DNA of 64,000 nucleotides from Candidatus Vondammii sp. HM_W22 (GCF_022530855.2 NZ_CP099567.1:3224001-3288000); one strand, 5' to 3'. Numbered from the stretch's first letter, positions 33,639-44,165 are shown. The notes: generated by a model from the sequence alone, not told the origin. Numbers and translations are program-made.

Positions 33639-33896
33639 ATGATTGATCCAAAGTTATTTGATGACATTGCCAAACGCATCTCCAACAGCGTTCCCGCCGG
33701 CCTGCAACTCCTGCAAAACGACCTGCAGAAGAACCTGCGGTCAGCTATGGAAGCCGGCCTTAGCCACCTGGACCTGGTTACCCGGGAAGAGTTTGAAATC
33801 CAGACCGCGGTACTGGCGCGTACCCGGGAAAAGCTGGAAGCACTGTCAACACAAATTGCAGTATTAGAGAAAGAGCTACAGGCACGGAAAGCCTGA
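33639..33896 (+). CDS. ubiK: UbiK family ubiquinone biosynthesis accessory factor
   Basis: 85 residues: an amphipathic N-terminus (MIDPKLFDDIAKRISNSVP) and a C-terminal coiled coil (LARTREKLEALSTQIAVLEKEL), the BMFP/YqiC layout. UbiK binds UbiJ and membrane lipids to support the Ubi complex. It lies 46 bp upstream of comM, a pairing common in gammaproteobacteria. Intact. Confidence 0.9.
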   Translation: MIDPKLFDDIAKRISNSVPAGLQLLQNDLQKNLRSAMEAGLSHLDLVTREEFEIQTAVLARTREKLEALSTQIAVLEKELQARKA

Positions 33897-33942
33897 GTCA
33901 GAACCAAACAAACTAAGGTAGTCTCCACCAAGGAAGGTGAAC

Positions 33943-35456
33943 ATGCCCCTGGCAATCCTCTATAGCCGTGCCCGCGCGGGCATCAATGCCCCACTGGTAA
34001 CCGTTGAAGTGCATCTCGCCAACGGCCTGCCTGCCCTCTCAATTGTCGGCCTTCCGGAAATGGCGGTTAGAGAGAGTAAAGACCGGGTGCGCAGCGCACT
34101 CCTCAACTCCCACTTCGAATTTCCTGCCCGACGCATCACCATCAATCTGGCCCCGGCGGATCTGCCAAAAGAGGGGGACGGTTCGATCTGGCCATCGCCC
34201 TCGGCATACTGGCCGCCTCCGGCCAGATCCCCCAGCAACCACTGGCCGGTTATGAATTCATCGGTGAACTGGCACTCTCCGGCGAACTCCGGCCAATCAA
34301 AGGGGTACTGCCTGTCGCACTGGCGGCACGGGATGCGGGACGCGCATTGATCGTTCCTAAAGAATCTGCTGCCGAAGCCGCACTGGTGGAGGGGATCTCC
34401 ATCTACCCAGCGGAACACCTGCTGGATGTATCCAGACAGCTGATTGAAGGTAATCATCTGGCAACCTATAAAAGAGCCAACATAAATCCCAACAGAGTGG
34501 TGCTCCCTGATCTTTCAGAGGTTCGTGGACAACCGCATGCCAAGCGCGCGTTGGTGATTGCCGCTGCAGGCTGTCACAATCTGCTGATGATCGGCCCTCC
34601 GGGAACCGGCAAATCAATGCTTGCAAGCCGACTCCCCGGCATCCTCCCCGACATGACGGAAGCCGAAGCACTGGAGAGCGCGGCTATTTTATCTATCAGC
34701 AACCAGGGATTCACCGCCCGCGAATGGCGAAAACGCCCGTTCCGAACCCCTCACCACACCGCCTCCGGAGTGGCCTTGGCAGGTGGCGGAAGCAACCCCC
34801 GCCCGGGAGAGATATCTCTGGCTCACAATGGCGTCATGTTTCTTGATGAGTTGCCAGAATTTGACCGGAAAGCGCTGGAGATATTGAGAGAGCCGCTGGA
34901 GACAGGGCGTATCACCATCTCAAGAGCGGCCCGTCAGGAGGTATTCCCCTCCCGCTTTCAACTGATCACTGCGATGAACCCCTGTCCCTGCGGTTACTTC
35001 GGGGATACCGGCAGAGAAGATGGCTGCCGCTGTACTGCTGATCAGGTAGCCCGTTACCGCAACCGTATATCGGGACCCCTGCTCGATCGTATCGACATGC
35101 ATATAGAGGTGCCGGTGCTGCCTGCCGGGATATTAAGCAAAAGAGAACCGGAGGAGGCGGAAACCAGCGCCCAGATTAGACAACGGGTTGAAAATGCCAG
35201 GCAAAGACAGCTCCAACGCAGCGGCTGCACCAATAGTCGCCTCAGCAGCAAACCGTTGGAATCAGCCTGCATGCTTGCAGACGAGCCCACCCAACTGCTC
35301 TTGCACGCTATGGAACGCCTGAGGCTCTCCGCCCGTGCCTACCACCGAATTTTGCGTCTGGCTCTGACCATCGCCGACCTGGAGGCCAGCAACAGCATCC
35401 AGCCAAACCAAATCAGCGAAGCCATCAGCTACCGGCGTTTGGACCGGCGGACGTGA
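33943..35456 (+). pseudogene. comM: YifB/ComM Mg-chelatase-like AAA ATPase, one-base frameshift
   Basis: Start at 33943 (MPLAILYSRARAGINAP) behind AGGAAGG. The N-terminal domain runs to NLAPADLPKEG, where a run of five G (34173-34177) replaces an expected six. Adding one G gives KEGGRFDLAIALGILAASGQ and joins the long downstream frame. That frame holds Walker A GPPGTGKSMLA, Walker B VMFLDELPEF, the TAMNPCPCGYFGD zinc-like segment and a C-terminal helical domain. ComM is a hexameric branch-migration helicase for natural transformation. Without the base the protein is truncated at about 135 residues. Confidence 0.88.
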
Positions 35457-35512
35457 TAATCGCGTTAATTTGAATTAGTCGAAAAGCGGATTGATTGCTA
35501 AACTCCGCCGCC

Positions 35513-37414
35513 ATGCTTAAATTCGATCATCTCAGCTTGCGGCGGGGCACACGTCTGCTCTTCTCCAATGCCAGCTTCACTATCCACCCGGGCCAGCGAG
35601 CGGGGCTTACCGGTGCCAACGGCACAGGAAAATCGAGCCTGTTCGCGTTGATCAAGGATGAACTCCATCCTGACGAGGGTGACTGCTACCTGCCAAAGGA
35701 CTGGGTGATTGCCCACGTCGCCCAGGAGACACCGTCTGACCTGCGTCCCGCCATCGAATATGTACTCGACGGTGATCAGGAGCTAAGGACTGTTGAAGAG
35801 AAACTGCGACAGGCTGAGGCCGACGACAAGGGGGAGCGTGTGGCTGAACTGCACGCCCAACTGGAGAGCATAGACGGTTACACCGCCCGTTCCCGGGCAT
35901 CGCGCCTTGCCCATGGGCTGGGGTTTAAGCCGGGAGAAGAGGAGCGGCCGGTCAACAGCTTCTCCGGTGGCTGGCGCATGCGCCTCAATCTGGCGCGCGC
36001 CCTGATGTGCAGATCAGACCTGTTGCTACTGGACGAACCAACCAACCACCTCGATCTGGATGCTGTAATCTGGCTGGAAGAGTGGCTGAAAGCTTGCCAA
36101 GGGACGCTGTTACTGATCTCTCATGACCGCGATTTCCTGGATGCAGTTACCACTCATATCGCCCACATTGAACAAGAGTCGGTCATCCTCTACAGCGGCA
36201 ACTACTCCGCCTTCGAACACATTCGAGCCGAACGTCTGGCCAACCAGCAGGCGGTTTTTGAGAAACAGCAGCGGGAGATTGCACACATCCACAGTTACGT
36301 GGAGCGCTTCCGCGCCAAGGCAACCAAGGCCAGGCAGGCCCAGAGCCAGCTTAAGGCGCTGGAGCGTATGGAGCTGATCGCACCGGCCCATGTGGACTCG
36401 CCGTTCCATTTCAGCTTCAAGTCACCGGACAAAACCCCCAACCCACTGCTGAGACTGGAGAAGGCATCTGCCGGATACGATCAGACAATCATTATCCAGC
36501 AGGCCAATCTGAGCCTCTCTCCAGGTGACCGTGTCGGCCTGCTGGGACCCAACGGTGCCGGCAAATCAACCTTGATAAAACTCCTGGCAGAGGAGCTGAC
36601 CCCACTGGACGGAGAACGGCTGACAGCTCAAGAGCTGAAGATCGGTTATTTTGCCCAGCATCAGTTGGACCAACTACACTCGGAACACACACCATTGGAG
36701 CACTTGTCCCAGCTTGATCCAAAAGCCACCGAGCAATCCCTGAGAAAATACATCGGCGGATTTGGCTTCTCAGGCGAACGCGCCGAGAGTCCAGTCGCGC
36801 CTTTTTCCGGTGGAGAGAAGGCCCGTCTGGTGCTGGCCCTGCTGGTCTATCAGCGGCCAAATCTGTTGCTGCTGGATGAGCCCACCAATCATCTGGATCT
36901 TGAGATGCGCCATGCCCTGAGCCAGGCACTCCAGGGATTTGACGGCGCGATGGTTCTGGTCTCCCATGATCGCCACCTGCTGCGCACCACCTGCGATCAG
37001 CTTCTGCTGGTCAACGATGGCAAAGTGGATGAATTCAAAGGCGATCTTGATGACTATCCCCGCTGGCTGGCGGAGAACCGAATCATCGACCAACCTGAAA
37101 AAACTTCAGCTGCAGATAAAACGCACAGCGCAACGTCCCGTAAAGACCGTAAACGCCTGGAGGCTGAACAGCGGCAAAAACTGCAACCACTGCGCAACAA
37201 ACTAAACAGACTGGAGAGGGAACTGGGGCAGCTGACAGAGAGGCAGTCTGAGCTGGAACACTCCTTGGCGAAACCCGAAAATTATGATGCGGGCAACAAG
37301 GTAAAGTTAAAAGAGCTACTCGCTGAAAAAGCGGATATTAACCGCAGCCTCAGCGACACCGAAGAGGCATGGCTCCAGGCAGGCGAGGAGCTGGAAGCGG
37401 CCGACGGCAGTTAA
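35513..37414 (+). CDS. yheS: ABC-F ATPase, YheS type
   Basis: 633 residues with two ABC cassettes: Walker A GANGTGKSSL (about 36) and GPNGAGKSTL (about 345), signature motifs SFSGGWRMRL and PFSGGEKARL, and Walker B LLLLDEPTNHLDL in both. A linker with AKATKARQAQSQ lies between, and a C-terminal charged coiled coil follows. ABC-F proteins act on ribosomes and have no membrane domain. I start at ATG 35513 (MLKFDHLSLRRG), six codons after an upstream in-frame start, to match the family. Intact. Confidence 0.92.
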   Translation: MLKFDHLSLRRGTRLLFSNASFTIHPGQRAGLTGANGTGKSSLFALIKDELHPDEGDCYLPKDWVIAHVAQETPSDLRPAIEYVLDGDQELRTVEEKLRQAEADDKGERVAELHAQLESIDGYTARSRASRLAHGLGFKPGEEERPVNSFSGGWRMRLNLARALMCRSDLLLLDEPTNHLDLDAVIWLEEWLKACQGTLLLISHDRDFLDAVTTHIAHIEQESVILYSGNYSAFEHIRAERLANQQAVFEKQQREIAHIHSYVERFRAKATKARQAQSQLKALERMELIAPAHVDSPFHFSFKSPDKTPNPLLRLEKASAGYDQTIIIQQANLSLSPGDRVGLLGPNGAGKSTLIKLLAEELTPLDGERLTAQELKIGYFAQHQLDQLHSEHTPLEHLSQLDPKATEQSLRKYIGGFGFSGERAESPVAPFSGGEKARLVLALLVYQRPNLLLLDEPTNHLDLEMRHALSQALQGFDGAMVLVSHDRHLLRTTCDQLLLVNDGKVDEFKGDLDDYPRWLAENRIIDQPEKTSAADKTHSATSRKDRKRLEAEQRQKLQPLRNKLNRLERELGQLTERQSELEHSLAKPENYDAGNKVKLKELLAEKADINRSLSDTEEAWLQAGEELEAADGS

Positions 37415-37421
37415 CTTTTAA

Positions 37422-37967
37422 CTATTGGCATGCAGCCAGCCGCCGCTGCATCTCCACCAAACCCAACTCTCGCAACAGCCGAATGTTACGCCGCGGAATT
37501 CCCGCCGGATCGGGGTGTGCGGCAACGGCGGCTTCCAGGTCATCTTCCAGAATCAAATGAAACATAGGGTAAGGCGAACGGTTGGTGTAGTTGGCCGGGT
37601 CAGTTTCATCACAGTCAGCAAAACGATAGTCAGGATGAAAGCCGACTATCTGAATTACTCCATGCAAACCTGACTCATCCAGAATCTGCTCCACCAGATC
37701 GAAAAAATCATTAAAGTCAGCAAAATCGCTAAGCCCTTTGGAGAGAATCAGGAAGCCTGTGGCAGCCTCGTCTCTGTCCATTAGCTGAAAACGATCCAAT
37801 GCGCTTATAAGATCCAGGTAGAGTGACTTATCATCCGTTGCATCGGAGACGGTATAATAGATCTTTTCCTGCTCCACCACCGGTGCGGCAAACGGGCAGA
37901 GATTCATGGCAACCACAACTTCTTTGATCCAGCGTGTCGTTGCATTGATGACCAGCGCTTCATCCAT
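37422..37967 (-). CDS. DUF1415 family protein
   Basis: 181 residues, soluble. The conserved opening TTRWIKEVVVAMNLCPFA and the QIVGFHPDYRFAD...NRSPYPMFHL centre define DUF1415, whose function is unknown. It converges tail to tail with yheS, 7 bp apart. Intact. Confidence 0.9.
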   Translation of the reverse strand: MDEALVINATTRWIKEVVVAMNLCPFAAPVVEQEKIYYTVSDATDDKSLYLDLISALDRFQLMDRDEAATGFLILSKGLSDFADFNDFFDLVEQILDESGLHGVIQIVGFHPDYRFADCDETDPANYTNRSPYPMFHLILEDDLEAAVAAHPDPAGIPRRNIRLLRELGLVEMQRRLAACQ

Positions 37968-38215
37968 CGACTCACTCCCGTATTTCCATCGTTGCGACTA
38001 AAAAAAACAGCTATCTGCAGCCTAATCATACAGACCTCTCAACACGGAACAACGCCACAGTAGTTACCGATACATGAATAGAATTTATCAGTTATCGAAA
38101 ATTAATCCTCATTGTTCGGCGACAAAACTGCGCCAAGAATGAAGAATTACTAAATTTTATAATGGAGATTATTCCCTACCTAAAGCTGATGGCCCAAAAA
38201 AATAGATCTGACCTG

Positions 38216-39294
38216 AATGCTACTTACTTAAGCTTTTTTGGGTGCCGTTTCGCCCGAATATTCTCTCGCGCAATAGCCCTGGGTTTGGTAAGTAGCGGGA
38301 ATTGCCTGGGTCTTCGTTTTATAGCTCGCGGCTCCATACGTCCCGATTGTTTTCCAACCTGTTGCTGTGCAATGAGGATAAAAAGGCCATCAATTTTGTC
38401 AATGTCGTAACGACCGCTTTTTTGCCACACAATCCATAGCTGCAAAGCATGCTTGAAGCTAAGTTGTCGAGGAATGATGTCAGCCAGTAATGCCGCCTGA
38501 GCCATCAGTAAACGGATCAAGTTGTAAGCCAAAAGATAGACCCACAGCTCTTTTTCCGCCATTTCCGGTGTGCGACAACTTAATGTTTCCATTCCCAGAG
38601 TGGTCTTGATGTTGCGTATATCTAACTCTACCTGCCAACGGTTCCGATAGAGTGCCTTCAGGGCGGCTTTGCTCGTACTTTTTGAGCAAAGTAGCGCTGT
38701 CACCAGGATCTTACCGCCGGCACGCAACTCCCGCACTTTCAATCTATCGGGGTTTGATCACACTCTGCCTGACTCATCCAGGCGGGTTTGACTTTTGGCT
38801 TGCCTATTTCGATAAGATGATCTCGCGGGCCCAGACGCTCTCCCTGGCGAAAATCCGTGCTGCGCCACCGTGAATCATGTTGCTCGAAAACGCCATCCAC
38901 TCCTTTGGCCTGAAGAGCACACAACAGAAAACAGGTGGCATAAAAAGCATCCCCCAGAAGGAGATCACCAGCGTCCAAGGTACCAAGCATGGTTCTAAAG
39001 CCAGAAACATCGATAGTGTCTCTGTTGGCGGAAACAGCCTTTCCCGATGTTCCGGTAGCAATGATTCGACTTGATTGAGAAACTCTGGGCCGGTTAGCCG
39101 ATTAAAGAAAGCATAGGAATCACTGGCTGTAGCGTAGGTCGTGATACCTTTTTGTTGATGTATGCAGGCGCGTTGATCAGGATGCATTAAGGTTGCTTTC
39201 CTGCTTGATGGTTTGGCAATTATCATCTGAACCAGTGAACCAGCCTTTTTTATTCGTTATATCAGCAGATTATTGCTTAAGCTAAGTAGCATTC
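38216..39294 (-). mobile_element. IS4-family element with internal deletion
   Basis: Ends share GAATGCTACTTA-CTTAAGC in inverted orientation. The transposase N-terminus (SDSYAFFNRLTGPEFLNQVESLLPEHRERLFPPTETLSMF style) jumps straight to the catalytic middle (LGTLDAGDLLLGDAFYATCFLLC). The missing part is the region between the N-terminal domain and the second Asp. The YREK-like segment YRNRWQVELDIRNIK is intact in 38224-38742. Frameshifts are also present. Confidence 0.85.
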
Positions 39295-39359
39295 GGATCT
39301 GACCTCTTTTTCAGTACTAGTGCTCCGCCCAATCTGAAAACCGAGGGGCGTATACACCC

Positions 39360-40996
39360 ATGGCCGCTGGTAGGGTCCGCACGCTCGCTTACTTCATTGT
39401 GGCCGACGACCAGATCTCTGAATTCGAAGCTACCATGGAATGTAATCTGGCCAGCTCCAATATGGCAGGATACGATTTCGAAATCATCAATGCCCTATTG
39501 ATCTGGTTTTCCGGCCCTGACTGCAGAATCTGTCATGATCTGAAACCGAAAATTGCCACCCTGATTGCAGAATCCTTTCCCCGCATTACGCTACAGGAGG
39601 TGAATTGCTCCCTCAGCCATGAAACCGCGGCACAGTATCAGGTGTTCATCATCCCTACCCTACTAATCTTTTTCGATGGCGCCGAATTCATTCGCAAAAG
39701 CCGGAACTGTAGATTCAATGGATTGATGCAACACATTATACTCAATGATCAATTTATGGGGATTATGTGATGGCAAGACTTGGCAGACCTGGACTCACAG
39801 ATGATCAAAAACAAGAACTATGGTCACGTTGGCGGAAGGGAGAATCACTTAGTGATATAGGCCGTTCCCTCGAAAAACACCCTGCATCAATTTTTGGTGT
39901 GCCAAGACTATTTGGAGGGTATTGCCCTTCAGTTCGCAAACGCGCTCAAAATGCTCTCATTCTGGAAGAACGTGAAGAAATATCCAGAGGGCTTTCCGTG
40001 GGCTTGTCTTTGCGTCAGATAGCAAGAGACCTTGATCGCTCACCCTCAACCATAAGCAGGGAAATTCAGCGCAATGGGGGAATGAACCGCTATCGTGCAA
40101 ATATTGCTGATAGTAAAGCTTGGGATCGTGCTCGTAAGCTAAAGCTGTGTAGACTTTCCCAGTGAGATAATCTTCGTAAAATCGTAGCCGATAAGCTTTC
40201 AAGAGTGGTCTACTGAGCAGATATCTAGCTGGCTAAAGCGAAATTACCCAGAGAATGAGAGAAGTTACGTGTGTCACACGAAACCATCTACAAAAGCCTA
40301 TTCATTCAGTCTCGTTGCGTATTGAAAAAAGAGCTTCAAAAACATCTTAGAACGTAAAGAGTCTTTCGGCAGTCCAGGCATAGTAATATTAAAAGGCTAC
40401 CCAGAAATGGCATTATTGATGGTATTTCCATAATCGCCCACCTGAAATTGAAGACCGGGCCGTCCCTGGCCACTGGGAAGGCGATTTGATCTCAGGTTCT
40501 TCCAATACTCATATAGCTACGTTAGTAGAGTGTCACTCGCGATTTACTATGCTCGTTAAAGTCGCAGGGAAAGACACTAATTTCGGTTGTTTCCGCACTC
40601 ACGAAACAGGTTAAAAAACTTCCAGACAAGCTGGTACAGGCATTAACTTGGGATAGGGGGATGGAGCTTGCCGGTCACAAGAAATTTACTATGGCGACAG
40701 ATGCAAAAGTCTACTTTTGTGACCCACAAAGTCCATGGCAAAGAGGGACCAATGAAAATACAAATCGGCTATTGAGGCAGTCCTTTCCGAAGAAAACAGA
40801 CTTATCGATTTACTCTCAGGCACAATTAGATCGCGTGGCGAAAAAACTCAATCAACGACCGAGAAAAACATTGGACTTCGCCACTCCTGCAGATAAACTA
40901 AATGATGGTGTTGCATCGACCCCTTGAATCTACAACTTCTCTCTTAAACAATTGCAGATGGAACTGGAACGCCCCTACCATCTTCTGTTCAATTAA
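39360..40996 (+). pseudogene. Thioredoxin-like protein gene split by IS30
   Basis: The 5' part encodes a thioredoxin fold with active-site CRIC (WFSGPDCRICHDLKPKI) and the cis-proline segment VFIIPTLLIFFDG. At 39708 an IS30 begins, and the frame then runs into IS sequence. Removing the element and one copy of the 2-bp AC repeat joins RKSRN to FSLKQLQMELERPYHLLFN and a TAA at 40994, a plausible C-terminus. The true start is uncertain (ATG 39360 or 39465). The CxxC redox role is inferred from the motif. Confidence 0.82.
39708..40934 (+). mobile_element. IS30-family element
   Basis: Inverted repeats TGTAGATTCAA...GATGCAACAC at both ends, flanked by AC as a 2-bp duplication. The transposase begins at 39770 (ARLGRPGLTDDQK, HTH region LRQIARDLDRSPSTISREI). 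It is broken after 40165 by stops and shifts and ends in the frame with RGTNENTNRLLRQSFPKKTDLS (40661-40927). The insertion is clean, but the transposase is no longer functional. Confidence 0.9.
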
Positions 40997-41001
40997 TCGT
41001 G

Positions 41002-41271
41002 ATGCCTGAAGCCACTTGGTATGTCTATATCGTGCGCTGTAGTGATGACACACTCTACACCGGCATCACCACCGACCTGGAGCGGAGAACCCACGAGCAC
41101 AATCATAGCCCGCAAGGGGCTCGCTACACTCGGGCCAGGCGACCGGTCTGTCTGGTTCACAGTGAACCGGCAGCCAGCCGGTCAGAGGCTTGTCGCCGCG
41201 AATGGCAGATCAAACAACTGAAAACAGTTGAAAAAACCTTACTGTTCTCTTCCAGCAACGGGATAACGTAG
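41002..41271 (+). CDS. GIY-YIG nuclease-domain protein
   Basis: 89 residues: WYVYIVRCSDDTLYTGITTDLERR holds the GIY-YIG variant (VYI...YTG), followed by R-rich ARYTRARRPV and the conserved Glu in SRSEACRREWQIKQL. This small YhbQ-like family has a nuclease fold, often without a known substrate. The start is at 41002, directly after the disrupted thioredoxin-like gene. Confidence 0.88.
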   Translation: MPEATWYVYIVRCSDDTLYTGITTDLERRTHEHNHSPQGARYTRARRPVCLVHSEPAASRSEACRREWQIKQLKTVEKTLLFSSSNGIT

Positions 41272-41339
41272 TTTGGAGCACTAAATTAAGTGCTATTCAG
41301 GTTAGAATGGTTTTTTTCGTTTACTTTAAAGAACCACCC

Positions 41340-41621
41340 ATGACCCAGCTCGCAGCAAAATCCGTCAACTGCTGGATTTACCGTAGCAGCAAGAAGCGGG
41401 AGATGTACCTCTACCTTGCCGATGAAGATGCTTTTGATCAGCTCCCGGCTGAACTGATGAAGCGCTTTGGTAAACCCTCACTGGTAATGGAGCTGATGCT
41501 GCACCCGGGCCGTCCCCTGGCGAGAGAGGATGTCGCGCGGGTGATGGATAGCCTGGAGAGAGAGGGTTATCACCTTCAGCTGCCGCCTAAGCTCGATGTA
41601 GAACTCTATCGGGGTGATTGA
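41340..41621 (+). CDS. YcgL domain-containing protein
   Basis: 93 residues: CWIYRSSKKREMYLYL, FGKPSLVMELMLHPGRPLAREDV and YHLQLPP are the YcgL hallmarks. Function is unknown. The chosen start, ATG 41340, fits family length; an upstream in-frame ATG at 41307 would add 11 residues. Its TGA overlaps the start of serB, so the two are coupled. Confidence 0.9.
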   Translation: MTQLAAKSVNCWIYRSSKKREMYLYLADEDAFDQLPAELMKRFGKPSLVMELMLHPGRPLAREDVARVMDSLEREGYHLQLPPKLDVELYRGD

Positions 41622-42835
41622 GTGTGGGTGAAATTATCCTCCTGAATGTTACCGGCAGAGACCATCCCGGCCTCACCGCCGCACTGACAGGAGTACTCGC
41701 TGACAATGGTGTCAATATCCTGGATATCGGTCAGGCGGTAATTCACGAGCATCTCTCCCTTGGCATGCTGCTGGAGGTACCACCCGAGTCGCAATCCAGC
41801 CCTATACTCAAGGACCTGCTGTTCCAGGCTCACCATCTGGGGCTGCAGATCAACTTTACGCCGATCGCAGAAGCGGAGTATGAACACTGGGTCGGCCTCC
41901 AGGGAAAGCAGCGTTATATCGTCACTCTGCTCGGGCGTAAACTCACTGCCCGCAATCTCTCTCACGTTGCCAGGGTGGTCTCCGCCCATGGACTTAATAT
42001 CGACGGCATAACCCGGCTCTCCGGCCGCTTTTCAATAAAACAGTCCAACCGGCATCGCCGGGCCTGTGTTGAATTTTCAATACGCGGCAAAGCGGATGAC
42101 CTGGCATCCCTGCGTCAAGACCTGCTGGAGATCAGTAGTACGGATGAAATGGATGTTGCCTTCCAGGCTGATGATCTCTATCGCCGCAACCGACGGCTGA
42201 TCGTATTTGATATGGACTCCACGCTGATCCAGGTAGAGGTGATCGATGAGCTGGCAAAGGCGGCGGGGGTTGGAAAACAGGTTACCGCCATCACGGAATC
42301 CGCCATGAACGGCAAGATCGATTTCAAGGAGAGTTTCAAGCGCCGCATGGCACTGCTCAAAGGGCTTGATGAGACCGTACTCAATAGAATGGCAGAGCAG
42401 CTGCCGATAACCGAAGGAGCCGAGCGCCTGATATCCAACCTGAAACGATTGGGCTACCGAGTGGGTATTCTCTCCGGCGGTTTTACCTACTTCGCCCGCC
42501 ATCTGCAGAAAAAACTGGGCGTGGACTGCGTCTCCGCCAATGAGCTGGATATAAGTAACGGCCAGCTCACAGGTAAAGTTAAGGGCGAGATTGTAGATGG
42601 CAATAAAAAAGCCGAACTGCTGCAACAGATGGCATCAGAAATGGGCATCAGCTTGCAGCAGGTGATTGCCGTCGGGGATGGCGCCAACGATCTTCCGATG
42701 CTCAGCCTAGCCGGCCTTGGCGTTGCATTTCATGCCAAGCCAGTGGTGCGCGAAAACGCCCGTCACGCCATCTCCACGATGGGGCTTGATGGTATTCTCT
42801 ATCTGCTTGGGGTACGCGACCGGGAAGTGAACTAA
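41618..42835 (+). CDS. serB: Phosphoserine phosphatase
   Basis: 405 residues: two ACT-like regulatory domains (about 1-190) and a HAD phosphatase domain with DMDSTLIQVEVIDELA (nucleophile and acid Asp), ILSGGFTYF (Ser), and GDGANDLPML (Mg-binding Asp). It makes serine from phosphoserine. A TTG at 41618 overlaps the ycgL stop, while a GTG at 41624 is an alternative. The double-ACT layout is usual for this group. Confidence 0.94.
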   Translation: MSVGEIILLNVTGRDHPGLTAALTGVLADNGVNILDIGQAVIHEHLSLGMLLEVPPESQSSPILKDLLFQAHHLGLQINFTPIAEAEYEHWVGLQGKQRYIVTLLGRKLTARNLSHVARVVSAHGLNIDGITRLSGRFSIKQSNRHRRACVEFSIRGKADDLASLRQDLLEISSTDEMDVAFQADDLYRRNRRLIVFDMDSTLIQVEVIDELAKAAGVGKQVTAITESAMNGKIDFKESFKRRMALLKGLDETVLNRMAEQLPITEGAERLISNLKRLGYRVGILSGGFTYFARHLQKKLGVDCVSANELDISNGQLTGKVKGEIVDGNKKAELLQQMASEMGISLQQVIAVGDGANDLPMLSLAGLGVAFHAKPVVRENARHAISTMGLDGILYLLGVRDREVN

Positions 42836-42860
42836 TCAGCCTGTACAGGGTAGCCAGCGG

Positions 42861-43673
42861 TCAAAACCCCCTAGACCCTTTTACCTTCTCATAGGCTTTA
42901 CGTATCTCATGGGTCTTCCGGGCCGCCATCTTCATCATCTCCTCAGGCAGTCCTTTTGAAACCAGTTTATCTGGATGATGCTGACTCAACAGACGACGAT
43001 AAGCCCTTTTCACTTCGGCGTCACTGGTATCCGACGAAATGTTCAATATGGCGTAGGCATCCTGAAGTGTTGGGCCGGAGGCCGGTTGTCCTGCCCGTCT
43101 TCCACCCGCACTTCTCCCACCGAAGCGGCCCTCGACCTGAATCATCCGCTCAAGCCGCCGGAAGACAAACTCAGGAATACCCAGTGTTTCACAGATTTGG
43201 AGTAGCAACCGTTCTTCAGCAACATCCAGCCGACCATCGGCATAGGCCGCCTGCAACTGAATTTCAATGAACATCTGGATCAGGGTATTCCGGCGATGGC
43301 ACTCGTGGCGAAACTGATCGAGCACATCATCCAGGGGGAAATCATCCTCTTTGCCCTGGTTAAAAAGGTTGATTGCAGCCTGACGCATTTCGCCATCGAG
43401 ATCCATCTCATTCATCACCGCTTTGGCAAGCGCTATCTCATCTTTGGATACCTGCCCATCAGCCTTAGCAATACACCCCATGACAGAAAACGTGGCGGTA
43501 AAGAATGCCGTCTGAACCCGCTCACGCTCCCCCGGCGCAAGCCCTTCATCATGGGATAGCCCACCGAGGCCCTTATCAAGATTATGTCCAAGCACAGCAC
43601 CCAGCAATGCACCCAAAGGCCCACCAAGCATAAAACCAAAGGCGCTACCCGCCAATTTTCCCCACCAACTCAA
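42861..43673 (-). CDS. djlA: Co-chaperone DjlA
   Basis: 270 residues. A glycine-rich N-terminal membrane segment (about 8-30) precedes a TerB-like helical domain (about 50-190) and a C-terminal J domain with the HPDK tetrapeptide (SQHHPDKLVSKG). DjlA is a membrane-bound DnaK partner. Length and order match the family and the frame is intact. Confidence 0.93.
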   Translation of the reverse strand: MSWWGKLAGSAFGFMLGGPLGALLGAVLGHNLDKGLGGLSHDEGLAPGERERVQTAFFTATFSVMGCIAKADGQVSKDEIALAKAVMNEMDLDGEMRQAAINLFNQGKEDDFPLDDVLDQFRHECHRRNTLIQMFIEIQLQAAYADGRLDVAEERLLLQICETLGIPEFVFRRLERMIQVEGRFGGRSAGGRRAGQPASGPTLQDAYAILNISSDTSDAEVKRAYRRLLSQHHPDKLVSKGLPEEMMKMAARKTHEIRKAYEKVKGSRGF

Positions 43674-43717
43674 TTTAATTCCCCTTATTTACCTTTCAGA
43701 TAAAAATCATCGCCAAA

Positions 43718-43950
43718 TCAATAGACCCAGTGCGGACGAAACAGTACCAGTATCGTAACAATCCAGCCATTGAGAAATGCCTCCGGCATGAAACCCTCGA
43801 TCAGATGAGACAAGCTATAAGTACCGCTCACAACAACTAGACCCACGGTAAGATAACCGCTGGCCAGATATTTACGGGCGGTATTACGGGAAAGTCCAGT
43901 TCTCTTGGCTATCTGTCGATATACTGATCTTATCGCAGTGTCGCCACCGC
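43718..43950 (-). pseudogene. Chimeric open frame: IS21 HTH fused to a membrane tail
   Basis: On the minus strand a continuous frame reads IRSVYRQIAKRTGLSRNTARKYLASG, the N-terminal HTH of IS21-type IstA. It then continues with GYLTVGLVVVSGTYSLSHLI and GWIVTILVLFRPHWVY, two hydrophobic segments, to a TGA at 43718. The join is in frame by chance or by rearrangement. An IS21-like end may lie near 44010-44060. The membrane part is unidentified. Confidence 0.45.
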
Positions 43951-44076
43951 CTCACTACACCTCATAAACACCTCTTGTTCCCTGCTGGCTCTCAGCAGGT
44001 CAGAGTTACGCGTGTGTCAATTTTCGGGCAAATAATGGCACTTAGGGGGGGGCACTTTTGGATGCAATTTAACATC

Positions 44077-44165
44077 AAATCCGGGAATAACGCAGGTTGC
44101 TTTTACAAATATTCAAGATTGGATGGCAGGTGAAGTGGAAAGCTTCAATTTTTCAGACCATCCCT
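44077..44165 (+). repeat. Dispersed repeat R2, copy b
   Basis: Near-identical to 11851-11939 over 89 bp. It lies just upstream of the HU gene promoter region and has no transposase beside it, so it is a solo copy. Confidence 0.75.
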
